7,142 bases of DNA from a bacterium (GTDB taxonomy: Bacteria; Patescibacteriota; Gracilibacteria; Absconditabacterales; Absconditicoccaceae): positions 1,801 through 8,942 of the forward strand of contig JAHDCT010000041.1 in NCBI GenBank assembly GCA_020629735.1, in the 5' to 3' direction. Each line of letters opens with the position of its first letter. Position 1 is the stretch's first letter. The notes beneath the pieces are model-generated. The model was not told where the DNA came from. It made no database searches and saw only the letters and a program-made list of their open reading frames with translations. Below, piece after piece: positions 1 through 7,142 of this stretch. The position numbers and the translations under genes were made by a program.

Positions 1-701
1 CGGGTCGGATAAAAATCCCAGTCCCCTTGCCATTGCTTATTTTCGGAGATAAAAAGAAAGTAGAGGAGTTAACAAAAGACTTTCCTTTATATTCAAACAA
101 TGTCTCAGAAGAAAAAACTAAGACAACTGGAGAATCAATAAAAGTTCCTACAGAAACTATCTCATCTGAATGCACAATAGAATCAGCTGAAAATTTAGCT
201 GAAAAATATCTAACAGACACAAGAACTCATTGCCAACAAGTATGAAAAATTATGCGCTATTTTGCCCAACAGCTTTGAGAAGATGAAGAAAGACGATATA
301 TTGCATGACTACTACATGATATTGATTGGGATGTTATTTGAAAAAATCCAGAGGAGCACCTATGAGATAAGTTTCTGGAAATTGTAAGCGAAATTAGCAT
401 GGATGATGAACTCATTAGCGATATTAGATCTCACTACGAAGAAAAATGAGTACCAGTTGACACCACGTTGAGAAAATATTTAATTTCCGTTGATGAATTA
501 AGCTGATTCCTTTATGCCTACTCATTGCTAAGACCAACACAATTTGAAGGTATGGCACGAAAATGAATCAAGAAAAGGCTAAAAGACAAAGCATTTGCTA
601 GGGGAGTAGATAGAGATCACGTTCAATATTGTGAAAAATACTTAGATATCCCACTGCAAGAATTTGCTCTCCAAGTAGTAGAAGCTATGAAAAACATATA
701 A
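1..701 (+). CDS. HD-superfamily hydrolase-like protein (COG2316-like), 5' partial
   Basis: The frame is open from the left edge (codons at 3, 6, 9...) to TAA at 699-701, giving 232 visible residues; the start lies outside. It contains eight in-frame TGA codons read as Gly, beside five GGN codons. Numbering from the codon at 3, residues about 68-231 carry a complete HD metal-site pattern: His76, the His105-Asp106 pair in LLHDIDWD, His119, His144 (IRSHYEE) and Asp164 (SVDELSGF). The later pieces LLRP, KKRLKDKAFARGVDRD and IPLQEF resemble the COG2316 'predicted HD superfamily hydrolase' family. HD proteins bind divalent metal and usually hydrolyse phosphoesters; the substrate here is unknown. 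The N-terminal 65 or so residues (IPVPLPLLIFGD, then a Lys/Glu/Ser/Thr-rich linker) do not look like part of the HD domain and may be the end of another domain fused in front; I do not recognise it. There is no good terminator after the stop. A TTG at 27 could be a start, but the frame is open before it. Confidence 0.82.
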
Positions 702-707
702 ATAATA

Positions 708-735
708 TTGACATAAAACAATAAAATTGTATACA
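708..735 (+). promoter_or_regulatory. Sigma70-like promoter of the TPR lipoprotein gene
   Basis: A perfect TTGACA -35 box (708-713) is followed after 16 bases by TATACA (730-735), a 4/6 match to the -10 consensus. It sits just after the stop of the HD gene and 25 bases before the ATG at 760, so it would give a short leader of about 18 bases. This suggests the lipoprotein gene is not simply co-transcribed with the HD gene. The -10 box overlaps the palindrome TTGTATACAA (727-736). AT-richness makes chance matches common, but an exact TTGACA at this spacing is better than background. Confidence 0.5.
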
Positions 736-756
736 AGTGCTATTTAGCATTTTGTA
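732..756. repeat. Imperfect inverted repeat between -10 box and start codon
   Basis: TACAA-g-TGCTA (732-742) faces TAGCA-tt-TTGTA (745-756) across a 2-base centre: two 5-bp paired blocks separated by a 1x2 mismatch. It begins inside the -10 box and ends 3 bases before the ATG. It could be an operator for a dimeric regulator covering the transcription start. It is less likely an RNA hairpin, because transcription from the predicted promoter would begin inside it. It is short and in AT-rich DNA, so chance is possible. Confidence 0.3.
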
Positions 757-759
757 CAC

Positions 760-1701
760 ATGAAAAATACACTTCTTCTCATAAGTACTCTCTTACTATT
801 AACATGATGCTGAGGAATTAGCAAAGACGCTCAAAATTTCTATACTCTTTGAGAAAAAGCATTCGAAGAAAGATCATACGATATGGCAATAGAGAAACTA
901 GATAAAGCAATCCTACTGGAAGAAAAATATTCTGACGCATACTTACTAAGAGGAAAAGTATATCTGCACAAGAGGAACTACGCAGAATCGCTCTTAAACT
1001 ATGACAGTGTTCTTCGTCTAGACAAAACATCTTTAGAAGCGTTACTATGAAAAATCAAAGTACTAATGTATCTAGAAAAGTACACAAGAGCTGAAGAACT
1101 GATAAATTCAGCAATTGAATGAAATAAAGAAAATCCAAGTTTACTTGTTCAGAAAGGTTTTCTAGAGTATATACTTGGGAATAAAAAGTCAGCTGAGAAA
1201 TACTATAATCACGCCTTAGAAATAAATCCAAATTACCTGCCAGCATTGCAAAATAAGTGAGTTCTGCTTTCAGATGAAGAAGAGTTCAAAGACTCCCTTG
1301 TCTATTTTGATAAAGCGCTAGCTCAAGAATCCTGAGACTACATTAACTGGTATAATAAAGCAACGGTATTGAGTGACTTATGATTTAAACTATCTGATCC
1401 TATCTATAGCAACAAAGCATTAGACTATTACAAAACGGCCTTAGAATTAAACCCATGATACACTGAAGCGCGTTTGTGACAGGCAATAACACTCTATGAC
1501 TTACAAGAATACGATCAAGCACTCTCAGTGGTTAAAAAAGCAAACATTATGAATCCCGACTCTCTCAATTGACTTTACTACCAGTGACTTATTCTAGCTC
1601 AGCTAGGTAGGAAAGACGAAGCTAGAAGCAGTTATAAAGAGCTCCTAGCTATAGACCCTGAACATATAAATGCACAAATAGAACTAGCAAATCTTAAATA
1701 A
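760..1701 (+). CDS. TPR-repeat lipoprotein
   Basis: ATG at 760 to TAA at 1699-1701 encodes 313 residues with 12 TGA-coded and 5 GGN-coded glycines. Residues 1-17 form a lipoprotein signal: Lys2, a hydrophobic run rich in Leu, and the lipobox LLTGC with lipidated Cys17. The Gly before Cys17 and the Gly after it are both TGA codons, so under the standard code the protein would end at residue 15. From residue 24 to the end there are about eight tandem tetratricopeptide repeats of roughly 34 residues, with the usual Gly/Ala, Tyr/Phe and Pro positions (ALEINPNY, ALELNPGY, LLAIDPEH). The sixth repeat carries an insertion of about 7 residues (FKLSDPIY). TPR solenoids bind other proteins; this one should sit on the outer face of the cytoplasmic membrane, held by lipid. 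Its partner cannot be inferred. No Shine-Dalgarno precedes the ATG, but no other start would give the signal peptide. A strong hairpin follows the stop directly. Confidence 0.93.
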
Positions 1702-1702
1702 G

Positions 1703-1734
1703 AAAAAAGAGAAGAATAATTCTTCTCTTTTTTT
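1703..1734. terminator. Bidirectional intrinsic terminator between convergent genes
   Basis: The left arm 1703-1716 and right arm 1720-1733 pair perfectly over 14 bp around the 3-base loop TAA. The inner part is the GAGAAGAA / TTCTTCTC block and the outer part is an A6/T6 stretch that doubles as the U-tract on either strand. It starts one base after the lipoprotein TAA and ends 4 bases from the helicase TAG, so it can end both convergent transcripts. Confidence 0.88.
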
Positions 1735-1737
1735 ATA

Positions 1738-3990
1738 CTACGACGACTTTAATCGCTTTCCATTCATCTTTCTTAAACCAAATTTGGGGTTGTCAAACTT
1801 CACTATACAAACTTGATCCCAAACCTCCATTATACGTCAAGATCAAAAAAGCTTATGAGCAACACGGTCTCATTCATCCCAGTTTTTAGACTTCTCAGGT
1901 ACGTAACCACTAGCACCAGATAGATCATACATTTTGACAAGATGCTCAGGAAGTTCATCAACAAATCTAGAAACAGGGTTATTCTTTATCTGTCATCGTT
2001 GTAACCTGCTCTTGGCATAACTCATAAAGAGATGGTCTTGGGCCCTTGTAATAGCAACATACATTCACCTTCTTTCCTCTTCTAATTCTGCATCATCAAA
2101 TGCTGCCTATGGAAGTGGAAAGACATTCTCTTCCAATCATACGATGAAAACATAAGGAAATTCCAATCCCTTTGATCAATGAACCGTCATCATTTTAATT
2201 GCCTCTGCATCCTCAACAGAGGCCTCTTCAATACTTGTCATCAGAGACACCTCTTCAAGAAAAGCTGAAAGACTCTCTGCTCATGCCATATCAAACTTTG
2301 AAGCCATATTAATAAGTTGACTTAAGTTTAACATACGCTCATCAGCTTTATCTCTTCATTCTTGCTTAACAAGCCAATTCTCATACTGAATAGACTTTAT
2401 AATTTGATCTAATAATTGAGCAGGAGTAAAAAGAGTAAGTTGTTGAGTAACGGACTTCATAATCTCATTAAATCTCTTAATCTTGGTTTGAGCAGCAGGC
2501 TTTAATCATGCAATTCAATCGTCAACCGAAGAAATAAGCTCAGGAAGTCATATATCAAGCTCTCAAGCTTTAAGTTCTAATTGCTCAATAGTCGTTTTTC
2601 AAATCTGGCGAGCCGGAGTATTAATAATTCTTTTAAGGGCAAGCGAATCAGAAGGATTTAGAATAAATTTAACATAAGAAAGTATATCCTTAACTTCTCT
2701 CCTTTCAAAGAATTTCTGACCTCAAATAATTTTATAAGGAATCCTATCAGTTATGCACACCTGCTCAAAAGGAGCAGATTGGGCATTGGTTCTATACAGA
2801 AGAGTAAAGTCAGATCGTGATTTATCTGCTTCTTCTTTTAACTTAGTTATCATGTCAATTATTTGAATTGCCTCGTCTCTTTGATCAGAGAATCAAAAGA
2901 CACGAATATGTTTTTCTCAATTTCTGTGAGCTACGACATTTTTCTCATATTGGACTTTATTCTTTTTAATAATTGCATTCCCAGCCTCTACAATATGAGG
3001 TAAAGATCTATAATTAACTTCCAATTTATAGGTAACCATATCTGGTCGCCATTTCTTTAAATTAAGAAAATTAGACATAACAGCTCAACGCCAGCGGTAA
3101 ATTGATTGGTAATCATCACCAATAAAAGTGATCGTTTGCTGAGTTCACTTACGCATCATAGACTTCATAAGCTCAAACTGTATGGTATTAGTATCTTGAG
3201 CCTCATCAACAAGAATATGGTCAAATGAATCCTGCCATTTCTGAAGAATTTCTGGTGAATTTTTAAAAAGGAGCTTTGGCAACAAAAGTAAATCATCAAA
3301 ATCAAGTGCGTTAGATTGCTGGCATTGCTTTCGATATTCTTGGTATACTTCAAGTATTCGTTCTTCCGCTTGTGATTCACAGTGAAGTCAGGCCTGATCT
3401 GGGATATATCATTTGTTTTTCCACTCAGAAATAGTTCTTTTAGCATCTTTATGATCTACCATTTCTTTCATCTCTTTTTTCTTAATGATAGACTTAATCA
3501 AAGAGACACTATCTGAAGAATCATAAATAACAAAATTTTTCTTCCATCATAATCAGATATGATCAATATCAATTTTCAAAATCTTTAAAAATACTGAATG
3601 GAAAGTTCAAATCCGAGGAAAGTCTTTTTCAGTTAGTGAAGCTTTGGTCGACCTGTGTGAATCATTTCAAGAAAGCAAATCGTCAAAATCAGAAGTACCA
3701 ACTCAGTCATCTGATTGTCATTCAGTTGAAATGTCCTCAATTATTTTTGTTAATCTTTCTTTCATCTCTCAAGCAGCCTTATTAGTAAAGGTAACTGCAA
3801 GTACACGTTCAGGAGGAACTCAAACTCAAGAAACCAGATAAGCAATCTTATAGGTCAAAGTTCTTGTCTTTCCAGATCAAGCTCACGCTAAAATCAAACT
3901 ATTTCAATCAACATGAGTTGCAGCACTAAATTGTTGATCATTTAGCTTATCTTTTAAATAAGGAAGAAGGTTTTGAGTCATAACACACAT
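1738..3990 (-). CDS. uvrD: UvrD/PcrA-type superfamily 1 DNA helicase, with an in-frame TAG
   Basis: An ATP-dependent 3'-5' DNA helicase of the UvrD/Rep/PcrA family, which acts in excision repair and in clearing proteins from DNA. From ATG at 3990 to TAG at 1738-1740 there are 750 codons before the stop, a normal length. Motifs in order: Walker A AGAGSGKT (residues 35-42, two Gly as TGA), GTFHS (motif Ia), DEAQDTN (Walker B, from 262), GDDYQSIYRWRGA (motif III, from 291), LYRTNAQS (from 398), TVHGSKGLEFP (motif V, from 602), YVAITRAQ (motif VI, 644-651), and a C-terminal Tudor-like end (EGDRVAHKLFGSGRI). The frame is continuous apart from TAG at 2107-2109 (codon 628), between motifs V and VI, where homologues have one ordinary residue. 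If the TAG is real and not read through, the product loses motif VI and is inactive. Gly642 (TGA) also replaces a usual Leu in ERRLxYV. ATG at 3981 is an alternative start; neither has a Shine-Dalgarno sequence. Confidence 0.93.
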
Positions 3991-4017
3991 TTAATACAAA
4001 AATAGAAACGGATCTTA

Positions 4018-4045
4018 TCTAGAAATAAAATGAATTAGTTCTAGA
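4018..4045. repeat. Inverted repeat TCTAGAA-N14-TTCTAGA in the helicase leader
   Basis: Perfect 7-bp arms at 4018-4024 and 4039-4045 are separated by 14 bases, so the half-site centres are 21 bp apart, two helical turns. It lies 28-55 bases upstream of the helicase ATG at 3990, inside the only intergenic space between the DUF3127 terminator and the helicase. That is the layout of an operator for a dimeric repressor or activator. No convincing -35/-10 pair is visible around it, so regulation is inference only. Confidence 0.35.
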
Positions 4046-4090
4046 CAACACTTCATACAAAAATACAGAAAGTGTAAATAAATTACAGAC

Positions 4091-4126
4091 AAAAAAACAA
4101 AAAAAGAACCCTACAGGGTTCTTTTT
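4091..4126 (-). terminator. Intrinsic terminator after the DUF3127 gene
   Basis: Arms 4101-4111 (AAAAAGAACCC) and 4116-4126 (GGGTTCTTTTT) pair over 11 bp around a 4-base loop. Read on the minus strand, the hairpin is followed by an almost pure T tract (complement of 4091-4105, one G). It begins 20 bases after the TAA at 4146-4148, which supports that codon as the true end of the DUF3127 gene and separates it from the helicase gene. Confidence 0.9.
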
Positions 4127-4145
4127 CATAGGAAAATCATCAAAT

Positions 4146-4503
4146 TTAGAAAGGAAGATCATCTTCATGTTCAGTAGACTTTGCCTCAGGAGTAGAAGTT
4201 GATGAATTTGGTGGTGTTGCAATCTCATCATTCACTTCACTCAATTTTCCAAGCAGTTAAGGAATTATACCATCTTCAGTTATATTCTCTAGCCTTCGAA
4301 TTTAAACTTACAGAAACGATATCACCAACTTGATAAGCAGAGATCAAACTAACTTTATCACCCCAAAGATCAAAAACTATTCCTCATTTATACTCACTAT
4401 CTCTGTTTTCCTCAAGAACGATAGTTTGTTTCTGCCTATCTCATCATCAAGTAGAAATAGTTTCTAAAGGAAGGATATGAAGTATTTTTCACTCGTAAAT
4501 CAT
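4146..4503 (-). CDS. DUF3127 single-strand-binding-like protein, apparent frameshift
   Basis: From ATG at 4501-4503 the frame gives MIYEGKILHILP, then a beta-rich body ending in REYNGRWYNSLTAWKIE, which closely resembles DUF3127 proteins (OB-fold-like relatives of SSB). Residues 19-21 are three consecutive TGA glycines. The reading frame then has to change by one base: the next frame continues with a Ser/Thr/Pro-rich linker and ends in EHEDDLPF then TAA at 4146-4148. This acidic tail is the classic SSB C-terminal tip, which docks repair and replication proteins. Without the shift the first frame runs past the linker as nonsense and stops at TAG 4111-4113, inside the terminator hairpin. The shift lies between about 4222 and 4251; the A4 run of the coding strand at 4245-4248 is one candidate. 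Length with the shift is about 118 residues, normal for the family. It sits 77 bases after dnaE with no Shine-Dalgarno; it may bind single-stranded DNA, which is inferred from the family and tail. Confidence 0.85.
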
Positions 4504-4580
4504 GCAAATACAATAAAAATTAAAAACAATTACATATGTAGGCAATTAAAAGTCAATTTCAATATCTACAGACAAGATAA

Positions 4581-7142
4581 TTATGAAGCAAATATTTCTT
4601 GTAAAGACTTCAATCACTTTTCATCAATCTTATAAGCATTTCCTCACACGAACACTTCAATAGATCATGATGAAGCTTTAAGTAAAGTACTGATTTTCTT
4701 TAGTTGTTCAATATCATCAGGCAAATCAAACTCAAATGAATTTCATAAGTCAAGACTCTCTATAGTATCATCACCAGTAACAACTTGTGAAGACACATCA
4801 GGTATTTGGGCTTGAGATTCATGAGTTGAGACAACCGGCACATAAGCTTCCTTCTTTTTCTTAGGTGAAATTTCAACTTGCTGACTCTTAAATCTTTCAG
4901 CCCTAACTTGAGTAACTGTCTCCTGTTCCTTATATTGATTATTTCCTTTTGCTTTGTTAATAAGCTGTTCTAATGAATATAACATAATATGGTCAGGCCT
5001 AGGACGTCTTCCTTGATATCAACTCACTCATATAACCATAAAAGTTTCTAAATCTAACTTATCTTTAATATAGAATTCTATTTCTCATGAAATATCTTCA
5101 ATTTTTATGAAAAAACCTTCTCACCACCTATTTCTTGTAATTTCTTTAATGTATCACATGCAGGTAAAATCACCGTAATTTTCTTTATCCTTAAACATAG
5201 AAATAAATCAGTACTTACCTCTCAAAAATGAATAAAGACCATCTAATGGATGTCATGAAACAAATGTCTTATAAGCTTGTCGTTCCATCTTCAAAATTTC
5301 AAGTTTAGTAGGTGTCACAACGGGAGTAAGTTGTAAATCAGATCCTTCAACAGTGGTCATAGCAAAAAGTCCAGCTGATTGTCATCAAGCTTCTTCAGTT
5401 TTACATCGGTCTAAAATCTTGGGAATATTCTCTCGAAGAGTTTTACGATCATAGAAACTATCTAATGCTCATGCTAAAATAAGTCACTCTAAACTTTTTT
5501 TATTAACATATTCCTTATTTCTTGAAAGAAAATCAACTAAATCCTTGTATGGTCATTTTGACTCCCTTTCTTCTTCAATGTGTCTAGAAACCTCAGATCA
5601 AATTCATTTAATAGCATTAAATCACAAAATAATAGTGTTATCTACGGCTGCTACATGAGCATAAGCTTTGTTCACATCTGGTAAGTAAATTTCATATCAA
5701 CTCATCTTAATTTCATCTATTAAGAGCGCTAACCTATCAGTATTTTCCTCAGAAGATCTCAAAAGAGCAGCATGAAACTCATTTGGGAAATGAGCCTTTA
5801 AATAAGCAGTTTGGTAAGAAATATAAGCGTAACAAGCAGCATGAGACTTATTAAATGAATATCTAGCAGCAGGTTCAATCATTTTTTCGTAGACTCGTGT
5901 AGCTGTTTCATGTTTATATCATCTGTGTTCAGCTGCTTTAGAAACAAATTCTTTTTTAATCTTCTCAATTAATTCAGCAATTTTCTTACCAACTCATTTT
6001 CTCAATTTATCAGCTTCAGCCATGGAAAATCAAGCAAGAGACTGGGAAAGACGCATAAGTTGCTCTTGATAAACAGCAATTCAATAGGTTCCATCCATCA
6101 AAGGTCACAGGTCTTCTTCCAGTTTTTTCTTTTCTTCTAACATTACTTCTTCTGAGTACTCACTCTTTAACAAACTTTTTAAATCAGGTTGCATATAATT
6201 TACCTGCTCAATTCAATGTTTTCTGTCAATGTAGTTAGGAATAAATTCCATAGGACCAGGACGATACAATGACACCATAGCAATAAGATCATCAAATTCA
6301 GTTGGTTTAAGTTTCTTTAACCATTGCTTCATTCAATCAGATTCAAATTGAAACACTCATGACGTATCACCTTTCCAGAAAATTCTCTTGTACACGAGTT
6401 CATCATCTAAAGGAGGATGAAACAACATGGTCTCATTAAATTCCTTAAACATAGGATCTAAATCAATATTATCTTTTTTAGACCTTGCCGTAATAATCTT
6501 TATAGTATTTCTAATGATGCTAAGATTCCTTAGTCATAAGAGATCCATCTTTAAAAGTCAGATGTTTTCAATTGTTCATCAATCATACTGAGAAACGACT
6601 CTTTCTTCGTCTCTTCTAGAAGACCCTCACTTAGGAGGATGCTGTATAACAGAATAGTTATGAGTTTCCTCAGGAGCTATAATCATACCGCAAGCATGAA
6701 CTCATGTCTGCCTTACCGTACCTTCTAAGGCTTGTGCATACTCTATAATTTTTTTCAGTCTATTATCATTGGCAATTGCTTGTTGTAACTCCTTATTTTC
6801 ATCAATACTTTTTTGAATAGTTTTTTCTGAAATCATTCACGCAAGCCTGTTGGAATCAGAAAATTTAACTCACATAACTCTAGCAACATCCTTAAAGGCA
6901 GCTTTAGCAGCAAGTGTCATATAAGTTCCAATATGAGCTACTTTTTCCTGTCCATATTTATCAGAAATATATTTAATTACTCTATCTCTTTGCGTATCTT
7001 CAAAATCCGTATCAATATCTGGCATCGAAATACGAGCCGGATTAAGAAATCTTTCAAAAATTAAATCATATTGAAGAGGATCCAAATCAGTAACTCATAT
7101 AACATATGACATTAATGATCAAGCACACGATCATCTTCAAGG
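4581..7142 (-). CDS. dnaE: DNA polymerase III subunit alpha (DnaE), 5' partial
   Basis: The catalytic subunit of the replicative DNA polymerase. The frame is open from the right edge to TAA at 4581-4583, 853 visible residues, with no TAA or TAG inside and many TGA glycines. The N-terminal PHP domain, normally the first 270 or so residues, lies beyond the window. Numbering from 7142: PGRGSCAGSL (from 1; Gly2 and Gly4 are TGA), MPDIDTDF with catalytic Asp42 and Asp44, KMDLLGLR with the third catalytic Asp200, GVFQFES and YRPGPMEF, then FNKSHAACYAY (His434) in the fingers/helix-hairpin-helix part. QSAGLF (588-593) sits just before the OB domain where the internal clamp-binding motif is found in other DnaE proteins. 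The OB fold is at about 655-720 (CMGYIKEITRNR). A charged Gln/Lys/Ser-rich linker follows at about 720-805, then a small C-terminal domain ending IFAS. The family C-termini vary; this one lacks features I can assign. It is the first of three same-strand DNA-metabolism genes. Confidence 0.96.

Noticed and set aside
718..730. ACAAT-AAA-ATTGT hairpin as a terminator for the HD gene
   Set aside because: It has only 5 A/T-rich base pairs and no T tract, and it lies between the -35 and -10 boxes of the next gene.
1699..1740. Readthrough of the terminal helicase TAG at 1738-1740
   Set aside because: The codons beyond it run through the terminator hairpin and antisense into the lipoprotein gene, so this TAG is taken as the true stop.
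3644..3841. Plus-strand 65-residue frame inside the helicase gene
   Set aside because: It is antisense to a well conserved part of the helicase (between Walker A and motif Ia) and has no family features.
3994..4065. 11-base direct repeat ATACAAAAATA at 3994-4004 and 4055-4065
   Set aside because: It is short, A-rich and has only two copies; there is no array and no link to a mobile element or CRISPR.
4019..4231. A 70-residue standard-code frame on the minus strand overlapping the DUF3127 gene
   Set aside because: It is the third, unused frame of the DUF3127 gene. It runs through the terminator hairpin and has no recognisable content; the EDDLPF tail and the body lie in the other two frames.
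4531..4540. Palindrome TACATATGTA upstream of the DUF3127 gene, with TTGACT (complement of 4551-4556) as a possible promoter
   Set aside because: No -10 box at acceptable spacing was found. A 10-bp palindrome of A/T-rich bases is expected by chance at this composition.
1..7142. UGA as tryptophan (code 4, mycoplasma type)
   Set aside because: It would put Trp into Walker A, PGRGS, the lipobox and the TPR Gly positions. Trp is already supplied by TGG, for example in YRWRG.

Overview
The window reads sensibly only if UGA is translated as glycine (genetic code 25). Under that code every gene is an almost uninterrupted frame. UGA falls exactly where protein families require Gly: the helicase Walker A motif, the PGRGS motif of DnaE, the lipobox of a lipoprotein, and the Gly positions of TPR repeats. 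Trp is written with TGG and glycine also with GGN, so this is not the mycoplasma code (UGA = Trp). With the AT-rich composition and the absence of Shine-Dalgarno sequences at the three visible starts, the source is most likely a CPR/Patescibacteria member of Absconditabacteria (SR1) or Gracilibacteria (BD1-5). The window alone does not decide between the two.

Left part, plus strand (1-1734): the 3' end of an HD-domain phosphohydrolase-like gene (to 701). It is followed by a promoter-like region with an inverted repeat, then a complete TPR lipoprotein gene (760-1701). A perfect hairpin terminator lies between this gene and the convergent helicase gene and can serve both strands.

Right part, minus strand (1738-7142): three genes of DNA metabolism in one direction. 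In transcription order they are dnaE (replicative DNA polymerase III alpha, 5' end outside the window), a small SSB-like DUF3127 protein with an acidic DDLPF tail, its own terminator, then a UvrD/PcrA-type superfamily 1 helicase. Polymerase, SSB-tailed single-strand binding candidate and repair helicase side by side form a plausible replication/repair neighbourhood, but separate transcription is likely because a terminator lies between the second and third genes.

Two lesions stand out against otherwise clean frames. The helicase has one in-frame TAG (2107-2109) between motifs V and VI, in a gene whose real end is also TAG. The DUF3127 gene needs a single frameshift between about 4222 and 4251 to join its conserved body to its DDLPF tail. 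Each is either a sequencing/assembly error, a real mutation, or recoding; the sequence cannot tell which. I see no tRNA, rRNA, CRISPR array, insertion sequence or defence system, and no stretch over 300 bases without a gene.
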